A stretch of 64,000 nt of DNA from Temnothorax longispinosus (Eukaryota > Arthropoda > Insecta > Hymenoptera > Formicidae): the NCBI RefSeq assembly GCF_030848805.1, contig NC_092366.1:3286001-3350000 (forward strand), given 5' to 3'. Every line of letters starts with the position of its first letter. Position 1 is the first letter of the stretch. Positions 12,738-25,504 of the stretch are shown here, one piece after another. A program made the position numbers and the translations under genes. The notes beneath the pieces are model-generated. The model saw only the letters and a program-made list of their open reading frames with translations. It had not been told where the DNA came from and made no database searches.

Positions 12738-15240
12738 TGTCAGGCGAGGGCCGAAAGCGCAACGTTTGCGGGCCAACGCCGGACAAACGCGCCGACACGC
12801 ACGCACGCCACGCGGCGCAATTAATTACCGCGTAAAGTCGCGCTCGCGCGCGCCGCCCGATTAATTGCAACGGCCGGCGATCGGCGCCGGGCGCATAATT
12901 GACATTGTTGCCGCATTGTTTACGGTGCCCACTGAATTTATCAATAGATTCCTCGTGTGCACCCCGCCGTACGCGACGCGGTATTCTGCTCGCACTCTCC
13001 GCCCGGCGTTCATCACCCTTGCCTTTCCGCTGCCACAGCAGGGCCGGTTCTAGGCATCCTCGGAGTCGTGCGTTCCGAATCGAAAGCGACGTGATTTTGA
13101 AAAATTTAAATTTTGACGCTGTTACCCACGCATCCCAAGATAATCCCTTTATTTATCCGTACGTATTCGGTTAATGGAAATGCAATCTTTTTGTATTTGT
13201 GGCTTTAAAAAATTGACCTCACCGAAATCACGAAGGTTTTAATTGCTAATTTAAGAGGATACAAAGCAATGGTATAAAGCAATTTTCTTCTCACAAATCT
13301 ACCGGAACCCTCGGAACGGTATGAATTTATTCATTTAGCTTGGATATAAGAAATGTAAATTCGGCCCTGTAAGCTGGTGCATCCAGTTTAGCTTGATGCT
13401 CATAGTTTCACTGCCGGATAAGCTAATAACATATTTCAGCAACACGATCGTTATATCGGACCGTTATTTTACTCGAGATCCTTTGAATAGTCTTGAAGCA
13501 CGATCGTGAAATTGCAACGATGCAACTCACAATCGAATGTTCTGCGAGATACGGCGGGTAACTTGATTGAAATAAAATCCCATTTATTTTTAAACTTTAT
13601 TAACGAGATAGAAGTATTGAGCAACAATCGCACATTGTTGTATAATCATTCACTTATACTATACGTTTTGTTATTTGTGCTATATAAAAATTTTACATTT
13701 CACAAAACTCATAATTTTTGTTTGAGAATATTACTCAATTGCATTTTTACATTAAAAATTATGTTTTTCAACTCATTTATCAGTTCATTGATATGTAACA
13801 TAAAAGTCAATATTGGTTAGCAATCGACTTAAATTCATGTTACATATCTTATTTGAAACGCAATTATTTTATACTAACGAAATAATTTATCCTGCGCGAT
13901 TAATATGCGCATTGTCCTAGCACGAATTAGAATTGAATAGTCGCGTGCAAATAAATGTACAGTGCCATTGTCCTCTCTTGTCATCTCGGGTCGGGAATTA
14001 CGTAATGCGGTCCGGCATTGAAATCGACGTCGCGCTAATCGTTGTCACTGTTGCCGTCGACCTTACACAAAATACGCGAGAAAAGCGACTTTCCGTTTAA
14101 TCCCCGTCTCGATGTTTGCCGGCGACCCTCGTGTTAAAGGATTTAACCAGGCTAGCAGCGGTTCTCCGCGTAAAATAGAACGGAATGGGATAGTGTCTTC
14201 AATTCAGAAAGTGCTTTTGCATTTGGTGAGTTTCTTGTCTGGAACAGTCTAAAATTATACGCACATTTTCTTTTCTTGTTCAGTTATACGGCACAACCGT
14301 ATTTCTAAAATATCACTAAATTAGAAATTTTACATTTTATTTTAAGCAGCTATATCTCCCTTTTGAAAATAAGAGAAATAATCCGAGAACCACGGAAACG
14401 TAAGAAATAAACAATTTTCAAGGCATTTAAACAACAGTAGCTAATATTGGATTACTGAAATTATTAAAATTATAGCGATATTATCATTACAATTAGGCCC
14501 TCTCACGTCGTGTTCTCCCCGCGAAAGAATCAAATACCCTCGTTTGGAACAGTGACGTGACAAGGGTTTGTCCGCGAGAATAAGTAACACGAGGCCATCG
14601 AAAGAACGAAAACGAGGCGCGGCGTAGGGCCACCGAAGGGCGCGAAAGAGCGAGATCGGCGACCGCGAATCCTCTCAGACGGATTATGACACGTAGAAAG
14701 TTCACGACCTTTTGTAGTCTGGCGCTACCCTCCTCTTCGGCCTCGTTCTCGTCCGACGGTGATAATCCTCTAACCAGGCCGTTATGCCGTTGTTGACATT
14801 TAGCCCCGGGTGCTCTCGAAACCGGTCCGCGGATCTCGCGTCCCGGGAAGGGCCGAAGGGCGGAGTCCCTGTAGACAGGACGACGCGCGTATCCTGGCGC
14901 GTTTCGCGAGAAAGAGCGTCGATGGGAAAAAAAAGTTGACCTTCGTAGCCACCTGCCTGCCGGGGGATCTACCTGCCTGCGCGATTCGACAGGGGGAAAC
15001 GAGGGGGGATCCTGAGCCACAGTGCTTCGGAGGCCCTGTCGGGTCGGCGCGCGGGCCCCGTAAAGGCCCGCGGCGCCCGCTACCCGAACGACGTAATAGG
15101 ATTGGCATTGTCAGCCATTAACATGACAATGTGGCTCCTAAACGGGACGCTTGTACGTATGTACGGGCCACCTATGGGGTGTGTATTTCGGTTAAATGCC
15201 TGTCGCCCCGATGCGTGATCCCGATAGGGACTGGAGAGCG

Positions 15241-15257
15241 AGAGAGAGAGAGAGAGA
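15241..15257. repeat. (AG)n microsatellite
   Basis: Seventeen-base AG repeat within the CpG-rich block that ends near 15460. Confidence 0.8.
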
Positions 15258-15774
15258 AGCGTCTCTAAATATGCGGTGTTGTTATGATAATTATCGCGCG
15301 GGCCCACCGTGTGTGCGCGGTATCCATTATACACGAGAAGGCGCCTCCTCACAATATTGTGATATCCGATACAGCGTACTGCACGCAATGCGCGGAACTG
15401 AGTGTGCTATGACACTTCCGTTCATCAGCAACGTCGATCTGGGGTTTCAGATTCATGATATATGATTGTGGTTATAGTAGCTTCTCAAGAAAAATGTGCA
15501 GTTATATTTTTTGCACGCACTCCGGAATAATCACGGCTTAATATCGGAAGCTATGTATCTTCTTGAGAAGTACGGCGACTTTTAAATACACTGTGCTTGA
15601 GGCTATTAAATTATAGTTGCGATTTCTTGTTGAAAAAATTATAGAATTACGTTTTAGCAGAACAGAAAGAATATACTTCAATGAACACAATTTGAAAATC
15701 GTATACCTATATAATATTCTTTTGAAAGAAATGTATTCTGTGTTTATTGAAATAAACATTTATATGTCACGTGG

Positions 15775-15830
15775 CTGTAGGATTAATTATGTATAGTATT
15801 TATTACCATGCATAATTAATCACGATACAG
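15775..15830. repeat. Short hairpin-forming inverted repeat
   Basis: Perfect 11-base arms GATTAATTATG (15781-15791) and CATAATTAATC (15811-15821) with a 19-base loop. Outer arms CTGTA (15775-15779) and TACAG (15826-15830) extend the stem past a small bulge. At about 56 bases it is short for a typical pre-miRNA. It may be a remnant of a small inverted-repeat element. Confidence 0.6.
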
Positions 15831-17311
15831 TTAGCAATATTGTTGAGAATCTGCGCTTTCATGTCAATGCATAATTCCAGCATACGACATTGAAAGCGAC
15901 CTTTTCTCGCGTTCTTAGTGCATTTAATTTGAAGAATCTTTTTACACAAAAAATCCAGAGAAACGGTAAAGCAATTTCTTCAAGATTTTAAAAATTAATT
16001 TTGAATTTAACAGAATTAAGCTTATTAATTTTTTTTTACTTCAAAGAGTTAGATTACTGTTGCACCGAATCTTTTAATTCGTATTTGCAGAACTTGTTTC
16101 TTAATACAATATCGACATTCAATTAAGTGCACTAGGGTTGCATCAGGCGCAATCCTTATGTAGGTATGAACCTACGAAGCTAGTGGACAATCGTAGAAAG
16201 GAAGCGGGTTGAATGTTACGACGAGACGTCTCGACCATATCGCCGGGACTGACGATTATGCGGGGGAGCGAGACTTAATTAGCCGTTCGCGTCGCGTAAT
16301 TCCGACACTTTCGATTCCGTTACGAGAGAAATGGCAGCCACCCCGCCGTCACCGGTAAGTCTAGCCCCTTTATGCTCTCCCTCGATATCCCGTAAAACTG
16401 TCCGGCGTCTATGGCTATTATCTTATGAAGCAACCTCCATGAGGAAGCGCGAGGCGCCGCGATATACATCAAAAGCATAATTATCACCGCCGCAAAGCCA
16501 CTTTTACAGACACCGATTTCATCCGATGCGTCCGATCCGTCGTTGAGTGAGTCGCGATGATCGCCTGTGAGACGATTAGCCCATTATAATGGCCTTTATA
16601 AAGACCGGACGCTAAAGCGAAATGCCGCCTCAACGCGAGCGGTCTTTGTAACGTGCGAATTCGCGTCCTTGATGCGAATGGAATCGATTGTAGAATATCG
16701 TCCGGCGCCGCGTAATGATAAATCTTCTCGCCGTTGCGATTCTTATCATTCAGGATGCGACTGCGGGCCGTACATCCGGGCGCGTGTTCGTTGTATACGA
16801 CTGTAACGCGATCAGCTAGCTTGTAAATCTTGAGAATCAACGAGCATATTGAGGTCTCGTGCTTGCCGTTACGAGCGGAGCTGCACTCCTTTTAGGTGCG
16901 CTTATTAACGCGCCTGTTAGCACCCGTCCGCGGAGCCTCGCTCGATTAGCCGACCGTATAATTATCGCCTCTTCGTCTTCCCTCCCCCACCGATGCACCG
17001 CCGGCGCTTCGTTACGTCTTATCCCGTCACGGGCACATCCGAGAAAACGCGGAGAGCCGCTCCTCGACCGTAACGCGAGACTGTAGAGTTCCGGCTGTCG
17101 ATACTTGTCCAGGTACTTGAGAAATGAACGTCGTCCTTAATGCATATAAAAAATTTTGTGGTATATGTACAAGTTTTAGACTTTCCAATATGCTTGGACA
17201 GTAGCCGTGCCATCAATTTTCAATATTTTTGTCTAAAATGCTTATCGCGCCAAATACACATTATTAAAATTTAAATACAAATGTTTAGTAAAAAAATTGA
17301 ATCCAACTAAA

Positions 17312-17369
17312 ACTCCAACTTGTAACATTATATTACTAGAATTAGTAATAGAACGTTACAAGTTGGAGT
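17312..17369. repeat. Nested hairpin with flanking direct repeat
   Basis: Perfect 15-base arms ACTCCAACTTGTAAC (17312-17326) and its complement (17355-17369) enclose a second palindrome built from TATTACTA and TAGTAATA. A diverged direct copy of the left arm region (TTGAATC, then AAACTCCAACT) recurs at about 17393-17425. It is consistent with a small foldback element or its degraded duplicate. Confidence 0.65.
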
Positions 17370-18088
17370 ATTAGTAATATAATAGTAAAAAAATTGAATC
17401 TAAAACTCCAACTGTTGCAACATTATATCACTAGAATTTAAAAAAATATATAATATATTTTATTAGAATAGTATATGTCGTATAATATTTTTTTATGTGA
17501 AAAAGAATATTACTTTTTAATTACTTCAGACTAAAAAAGAATTTTGAAGTACATGACTCTTCATGAATTTTTATTTGAGCTATCGTCTAGATTATTATCT
17601 TTTTATCAACCACGTGCGTCTAACTGGCATATGTGCCACGACTTTTTCCCAAGCGATTTCTAATCTGCGGCCGTTTTTAACGTCCATATCTCATAGCGGA
17701 ACTCGCCTTCGCGCTGATTTCGCGACGACTGTTAATCATCCGCGCGTTGGATACGCGCGTAAAGGATTTATGCCCGCAATTTGCGAAGATCGCTAGGTCT
17801 ACTCGCTAAGAATCTGAGAATCTTTCTCTCTCTCCCGCACGGGAGAAGAGAGGAGATCGTCGGGCGCGATTCCGCGACTCTCGCGGCGCGATAAAGCGAC
17901 CGGCTTTTCTTCTGCGCCACGGCCGCCGAGATAGAAGCCATTAATGTAAGTCACCTGTTACAAGACGCGCGGAATTAAGCGCGGTAAATTATACGTTACG
18001 TCACGTGCGCGCAACGCCCGTATTCCTCGCCCCGCCGCGATCGCGGGGAGAAGTTATCGAGTACACGCGTACGATCGTAATGAACTTC

Positions 18089-18103
18089 CTCTCTCTCTCT
18101 CTC
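18089..18103. repeat. (CT)n microsatellite
   Basis: Fifteen-base CT repeat in a CpG-rich block of the putative svp intron. Confidence 0.75.
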
Positions 18104-19391
18104 GGCGTCGCGTCCCCCGCGGTTCGTTATCACAACACCTCTCTCGTCGGCAAATTCCTCCGTTATCTATCAGGATCATTCTCTCGCTCGCGAAGCTAAG
18201 CGGTGATGTGTGAAGAAAACTGTTGTACGAATAAGAAGAAATATTGTGGAACACTGTCTGGAAGGGAACTTGATGTTTGTTAACGATATCCGGTTTTATA
18301 ATTACACATGTGCGTTCCCTCTTGTATATTATTCTTTTTATTCTAACGTTTGTGGACTTTAAGGGATCTGTTTTTATCTCACGCACGATATTTCTCATGG
18401 CACTTATTCGTCGCTTGAAATTTGACGTTTATAATTCTCTGCGAGAATGAGATGAGGGCTCTAGGTTTATAATTATAGTATTTGTTAAAGGAAATGCATT
18501 TTGATCTACTTGTAGAACGCATAATTATGTAGTTTACTGCACGTCAGCATGGAAGATTGACGTTATCCTTGATGTCTTCACAAAGTTACGCGCGTTCGTA
18601 TACTTTAAAAACGTTTGCCTCTATAATACTAACGGACGTAGGCTGCATTTCGAATCCATGGAATCGTCTCTCTTTCTGCTGACATTGGGGCTGAAAATAA
18701 AAAGTCTTTGGTTAGTGAAGGAACAGAGATTGTGACAGAGAAAAGTGAAAGAAACGTAGTCGCCCAAAGGTGTTCAACATTCACTGTATCAACTGTTAAT
18801 GAGATCACCTCATCAAGTAAAAAAATTTGGAATTTAATGAAATCCTACATATATCTAGGTTCAGAAAATTTTCAATGCTAATAACAAAAAGTCAAATTTA
18901 GAAGTATACTCCATCTCTTTTATATATCCCTAAATATCGTTTTTTTTAATATTAAGAAAAATATTGACTATTTTAATAGAAAATTAATTAGTTGTTATTT
19001 ATTTTATTTATTACGTTCGTAATACATGTGCAAAACGGCGGCGGTGACGATATCGCGGATTCTCTTGCAAAATAATCTTGGGAAGAACTGGACACTGTAC
19101 AAAGAGGCAAAACGCGATCGCGAGCGGAGCGAGCGAGAGATGCCGAGCGGCTTCGCGGGGATTCTTCCATGCCCTTCGGAAATGTCATATAGCTGTCGGG
19201 TGCCGCGGAGGCAATATTTCACGCCGGTAGGATTCCCCCCTGGTTCCCCCTTCGCGACTCGTCGTCCTCCTTCTTCGCGGGCCTCACCTCCCGGCGTCAC
19301 CTCCCTCGCACGTCCCCCGCCACCGGTACTTTTGAAAGAGTTTTTACGGAGTCCCTCGATCTTTAATCACAGCTCGACCTTCCATTGTCAG

Positions 19392-19399
19392 TGACGTCA
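19392..19399. promoter_or_regulatory. Full consensus CRE palindrome
   Basis: TGACGTCA, the consensus cAMP-response element bound by CREB/ATF-type bZIP factors, within a longer palindrome GTGACGTCAC in a CpG-rich block. It is a sequence match only. Further copies occur at 26212-26219 and 56356-56363. Confidence 0.35.
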
Positions 19400-21310
19400 C
19401 CTCCGACTCCGGGAAGGGTGCTCAGGGGATGCTTTGTGTCGGGCTGCGTTGATCCCTCTCCCGCGTCATTTGTCTCCGGACGCCTTATTTGTACGCGCAT
19501 ATAGAGAGAGCGAGAGAAAGAGGCGAAAAGGAAGAAAAAGAGAAGAAGAGAAAATCTCCGTGATTCTACGGACGCGACTTTCGCACGGGAGAGGAAGAGA
19601 TAGAGGGTCGATATGCCCTGGAAAAGGAGATTCCGCTATACCCTCGCAAGCGCATATCGATATGTATATATCCCCGGCAAGAAACGGCGTCGCGTCTTGC
19701 CGACGACGCGAGGGCTTTTGCTGAACGAGCGATTCTTCGCGCGGTCTTACGTACCCTTCTCCTCCCCTTATTCCTTCGATAACCTGGGTCCCGCGCTGGG
19801 TCGGATTACAACGAGGTATATATGCGCATCCTCGGGATTATCCTACCGAGTATGGACGCGCCGATCTGCGATCGCTTCCGTTTCGGCTGTAATATCGAGG
19901 CAATATCGCTCGTTCTTACGAACGAAACTATACTTGGGAATTGTACTTACAGTAGTGGTGGTAGTACAGTAGATTTTAGATTAGATGCAAGCGCGCCTTT
20001 TTAAGCAAGCTTTTCTTTAGTTATATCAGATTTTAGAGACAATAGATATAATGTGAGTAATAATATCAGATAATCAAAAGTAATACTTTTGAAGTGTTGA
20101 ATTAATTCTTAAAAAGACATTAAAATGTTGGAGAATTTATATGGGATATGTAAATTACGAAAATTCGAAGATCGAGCTCAGGATTGTGGATGTCCTATGT
20201 TATTCTGTTTCCACGGGCGATAGATCGAATATGTTATTCTATTTTAAAATTTCGTGTTGAGTGTAGAAAATTTTATTCAATTTAATTTTAATTTTAATTT
20301 ATTTATTTGTGTGTCAGTTTCTTTAGACTGAAAGAAAATGAAATTGTGACATAATGTATGATGTATCTCGAATAATTTCACATGTACAAGACAGATGAAA
20401 TGCTTTTCTTTGAAATCATTATCAATTTAATAGATGAATTCAAATTGTAAGTTTTTGGTTTGTCAAAAATTATGAAGCATAATGATAATGAATTATTCGT
20501 GAAAATTACGTAACATGCATCGTAATTATAGTCATAAGGCGGTTGACGACATCGAGTATCTCCCGACGAAATTGAGACTAATAAAGCAAAGAGTGATGCT
20601 GGATCTAGCTGGTACGCACTGGAAAACGGTTGGAACTCGAGCGGCTGACATTAGCTTCGAGGAAGCGACAACAAGGATCGCGTGACAGAAAATGACTGAA
20701 GAATATACTTGGAAAAAAAAGAACGCGTTACGCAAAGAAAAGCTTGTCGAACTGACGCGATTTTATCTATCTCAATTTTACAAAATGTTTATTGTAAGTT
20801 TCTGACACTTGGCTATCAAGGTGGCATCGACTCCTATATAGAGTGTGGCCTAATCTCGTACGCCCACTTGATAATTTTGCAAATTTTTCGCGATTATTGT
20901 AGATCAGATATGTCTAGAGAATAGCATCGTTACACTTACAGCACAATGCACCATGATCCACCATCTAAAGATATCTAAGACATAAAACTCCCACACTCAT
21001 TGTCGTGGAAACTCATAAAGGAAGATGTTATAGTCGGTTATCATATTATGGGCGAAATATATACTTTTTCACAATTTATAATATTAAAAAAAGAATCAAA
21101 TTTCTTCAATCTCATCAGAGTTTTTTTTAAAGAAATCTAGATATTTTGCTTTAGGAACGAGATCTTCCTTTGAGATCACCCTACCACCAATCAGCTTGCC
21201 AATGCTAAAACATCGCGAAGCCATCAATAATTGATTCAATATCGCTACGCAACTCGTGCAATATTGATAACTAGCTAGTCGAATGTCAGTCAATCGAATC
21301 CAGCGTGCGG

Positions 21311-21378
21311 GGGGTCCCGAGGAGGTGTGTCCCAGCGCGGCAGCGCGCTGGAAGACGGCAATGGGACTCAGGGACCCC
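21311..21378. repeat. GC-rich nested stem-loop
   Basis: Outer arms GGGGTCCC (21311-21318) and GGGACCCC (21371-21378) enclose a perfect inner stem: CCAGCGCG (21332-21339), loop GCAG, CGCGCTGG (21344-21351). Two independent perfect 8-bp GC-rich stems in 68 bases suggest a structured RNA or a transposon remnant. I do not recognise a family. Confidence 0.55.
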
Positions 21379-24070
21379 GCTACTGAAGATTGGTCAATTT
21401 ATGTTGGTGCTCGGTCAACGAGGCGCCACAGCATTTAGCGGTTAACGCGTGCGACGAGAAAGAGAAGAAGAAAATGTGACGAGAGACGACGCGAGGAGGA
21501 AACCAGAGACGCCACTCAACGGTATTATTCGAACTGATGCGGTGAATTGGCGCTGACGACATCGTACAGAGCCAATCCGACAGTTTGTTTATTGGCCGCG
21601 CGTTGGCGGATTCCTCGCGGTCTCTTTAATTGAGACCTCGTCGATCGAGGCTGATACGGGTACGCGGCGGATCGCGCTCGGATTTCGTCGGTCAGCACCA
21701 TTGCGACATAGAGAAAGAGAGGGGAGAACTTCTTTCTGATTGTTTTAACATTTAGCTTTCAAATAGAAAGATGTTGAGGACTAGAAATTATTAAACAATT
21801 GTCACGTATAATTTTCAGATTTTCCAATCCACAAATTGATATTTCCAGCCGCGTCCCGCGACAATTATTAACAAGGAATTATTAACATAGAAATATAGTA
21901 GAAAAATTTACAATAATTTAGCTGTTTAATAAGTGTTATTTAAAAGGTATAATACTAGAACTTTAATTAACTAGAGATATATTATCTGGATAATAAAGGC
22001 TCATTTAATTCTTTCTGATACGCTTCACAATTCTTTTGTTACTTTTTCAATTTTATTTTGCGCAACAATTAATTTTTGTTTCGCAGGACAATAAAAAATT
22101 TAATTATCTGAAGTAACGATGTGTAGAGTAAACATTGAGTCGCGCATAAGACCATCAAAGTTAATTGGAGCTGATGCATGACAATGCAATTCAGACCTAC
22201 ATTATGATAATTGTCCGGCGGTAATGCAGTCGGATTATCATTCCGTTTCTTTACCCAAACGTTTGCAAAAAAAAGAGATGTTACATGAGGATTGTTTTGC
22301 AAGTCTTTATGTGTAGCAGCCCTCTCGTATTATAAAGAAGATTATAATTATGCGGCACACCGGTCGTCCGAAGCTGCATTTAACAATCCCCCATGCCTCG
22401 ATAAAGTGTTCATGCGCTAGGAATTAAACGTCGATCGTCGATGCGAGTGTCCTCGACGCAACGTGGATGCAAGATGCAACATAAACGGAAAATAACCTGT
22501 CGCTCGACAACGGGTAATAATAACGGGTATAATAATAGAAATTAATTTTCACGCATATTTATACAATCCGTAGGATTGATCTGCGACGCGGTGTGTTGCT
22601 CCTTGAGAAGCAGAGGCTGCAAGTGATCTGTTAAGATCTCGTAAGACAACGTGTTCCCTCGAGCGTTGGCAATGATATGCAAATGTGTCGCAAGTCTTAT
22701 CGGCAAAGTGACGAATGAGTTTATTGTTATATAGATATAGCACATATTAATACGAGAGAAGCATGTTTATTGAGCAAATCGTCCTTTGTCGATCAAACTA
22801 TTCAAATATTATCTTTATATAATTAATAATAAATACGAGTTATACCAATTTATTAAATAAATTTAACAATAATTTCCATTTTTTATTGTAGATACAGGAA
22901 GAACGAAGGAAAATGTGATTTGATAAACATTATTACAATCTTTTTGAGTTAAACAACCACGTTTTAATTCAGCTTGTTAATAATATCAATCAATAAGTTA
23001 GTAACAGCTTATTTATAATTCATTAACAATTAATTTTTCTATAAATAGTAATCTCGCGGTTTGTAATTATACACTATATAGATTAAAATGAATGTAGCGT
23101 TGTTTCCTTATTGAACAACCGTTACTATTATACTATTCTATTATACCATGATATATAACGCAGAAATAAGTAAGTGCAGATTCGGTGGACATTCACCGGA
23201 GTGTCCGATCGTTCGCTGTGCTTACCTGCTCTAATAAATAATTGGCAAACTTTGCGGTTTCGGTCGCGGACAATTTCGTTCGTGCCCGCGCGCGATTTCT
23301 ACGTCGTCACCGCATGAAGAACGGTCTCGTTCGGAAATGCAAACGTGAATCGCGTTTTATTTTCCTGCGTACTTATAATGGCCCATTATGCGCACGTGGA
23401 CTCCATCACAAAGGAATCTGACGTCTGCGATGCGTTTATGCACGCGCCGCGTGCGAGGATCGCGCGTAATGAGGAACGACGAGGCCCGTCCCGTTCGAGA
23501 GTTTTGCAAAAAGAGCCACCGACCCTCATGCACGCATGCTCATTTTTCGGCCATCCCCGTCGATTTATGCGCGCGGACAGCAACCCCGATTTCTCACACG
23601 CACATTCGCGTTTCCCAATAGAGCGATTCGTCCTGGTCCACTGTTGCACGTAGTCCCCCTTTTTTAGAAATGTGATAATGAAGTTTGCCTTAACACGCAC
23701 GTGACGAAGTGACGTACGGAAATGATGAGCACTAGCACTTCAATGTGCTGATGACTGATAAAAAGTAATTTATGACTTTATTTACAACTGCAAAAGAATA
23801 TTGAAGTACCACGTGCGAAAAATAAAATTCTGTATTATACACTGAGAAGATTCTTCATGAGAAGTGAAAAACGTAAAGAATTTAACAAGAGAAAAGATAT
23901 CAAGATGCTGATTAGTTAACATTAAAGCTTATGATATATTTCCCAGTAATAAAAACATATTGCTTAATTAGGTATTATTGGTTAAAAAATTGTCTATAAG
24001 AGATAATTATTTCCATGTGAATAAAAGAAGTATCTATATCTATATGCAAACACGTTTAGCTAGTTTATTA

Positions 24071-24096
24071 TATTTAAATAAAATTTTATTTAAATA
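24071..24096. repeat. 26-bp perfect AT palindrome
   Basis: Thirteen-base arms meet with no loop; only A and T are used. It is probably low-complexity sequence, and a cruciform role is speculative. Confidence 0.6.
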
Positions 24097-25504
24097 AAAG
24101 CGATTATAAAATTACCATTTAAGATAAAGGTAATACTGCTATTCTCGCGGCACACCCTATCGGGTTAGGCAGACCACATGCATCGTTTCTCTTCTTCCAG
24201 TTTTTCCACTATGCGAACAAAAGACTGCATTTTCCGGAAAACAATGGCGCGGTTTCACGGGTAAGCCGAAGTGAGCAGATGGCCCATGTGATTAGTTTGA
24301 CATTTGCACCGGCGGTGTCTCCGGTTGGCACGTGCATTCCAACATGAATCTCACTCTCGTCGCGCCGGAGGGTTGCAGTCTCCGTTGCAACTTGACAAGG
24401 GCTTTAACCCTTGGAATGACGAGTCACCTACTATAGCACCGTCCGGGCCTGACAACAGTGATCCAAATCGCTCCTTCTTATTTGCGCAATAAATTAGCTG
24501 AGAGTAATTGTAATCTATTATGCGATGGATTCATCAATTTACTTTGGATTAATTTTTTTGTACTAGTTTAATTAATATAGTCACTTACACCAACTAATTC
24601 CGAGAGAATTATTGACTCTGCAGAACTTTTTAAAATTAAGCGGTCAATCTTGGCACATGATTTCGACGCAGCAGATTGAAACGCCATCTCCGGATTGCCG
24701 TTGTGACAATATTTTTACAAGCTCGATCATCCACTCGTTGTTACTCGACGTATAATTTCTTCTTTTACTCTTTCTCTCGCCTTCTAATCGCGATCGTCGA
24801 GAAAAGAGTTCGCCGGCTCGCTAATCATGCCTTGGCTAATGGGCAACAACGATAATTACCGCGATAATAAAGCGTAGGTGCTTCCTTTGCGCACGTAAAT
24901 TAAACGGCAACAGTTATCGCCATCCGCGCGTATCGAGAGATACGCTTCGTCTAACGAGGAAAACGTTCGGAGCGGAAAAACTGAGATTTTCTACCGTCGG
25001 CTGCCGTTCTATCTGAACATGAGCAACAGATTAGGGTCAAGGCGCGGAGAAACGAACTCCTTACAACAAATATTTATATTTTACAGAATATTTCGATATT
25101 AGCCGTCCATATGAAATAATTGTATTCTATGTTATACATTTTTTTTCATGCATAACTGAATCTTTTTCAGTTGTACCACGATATTTTGCGTAATGAAGAC
25201 TAATATATATCTGCTTCGCTATCTGACACTTTGAAATTTAGTAATAATAATGTGTAGAAATAATAAAACAAATTTTATAACATAATAATTTCCGTGAAGA
25301 TATAATATGCTAGTCAAGGTATAATATAACGTTGATAGCATCATATTGAAGATATAATAGTTATATAATTTTATTAGCAGGGATTTGTCGCATGCTTATT
25401 GCAGAAGTTGTATCGAAGTTGGATTGAATTGGAAATTGTTCTTCGTTCGAAGATAATTTTTGTGCGGTGTATCTAAACGTTCTCTCTTTGGTTCTCTGTT
25501 ACAG

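Larger units (their letters stand above)
10910..16840 (+). other. Non-coding, probable svp intron, part 3
   Basis: Strong CpG-rich blocks at about 11290-11900, 12360-13130, 13930-14230, 14490-15460 and 16130-16840 are separated by AT-rich DNA. The 175-codon minus-strand open frame at 14493-15020 overlaps an open frame of 103 codons on the opposite strand. It is rich in Arg, Pro and Ser and shows no domain, so it is not called. G-runs at 11593-11646 and a CCA/CCG repeat at 12666-12737 are listed separately. Confidence 0.5.
16841..25504 (+). other. Non-coding, probable svp intron, part 4
   Basis: CpG-rich blocks at about 16850-17110, 17580-18420, 19020-19980, 20540-20930, 21170-21720, 22320-22720, 23180-23720 and 24160-25060 alternate with AT-rich spacers. 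No further svp exon (zinc fingers or early ligand-binding domain) was recognised. The last bases, a pyrimidine-rich stretch ending in ACAG at 25501-25504, are the splice acceptor of the svp terminal exon. Confidence 0.55.

Noticed and set aside
14493..15020. 175-codon minus-strand open frame
   Set aside because: Low-complexity Arg/Pro/Ser protein with no domain, overlapped by open frames on the other strand in a CpG-rich block where stops are rare.
15481..15570. 11-bp inverted repeat CTTCTCAAGAA with a 68-base spacer
   Set aside because: Short arms and a long unstructured spacer; expected occasionally by chance in this much AT-rich DNA.
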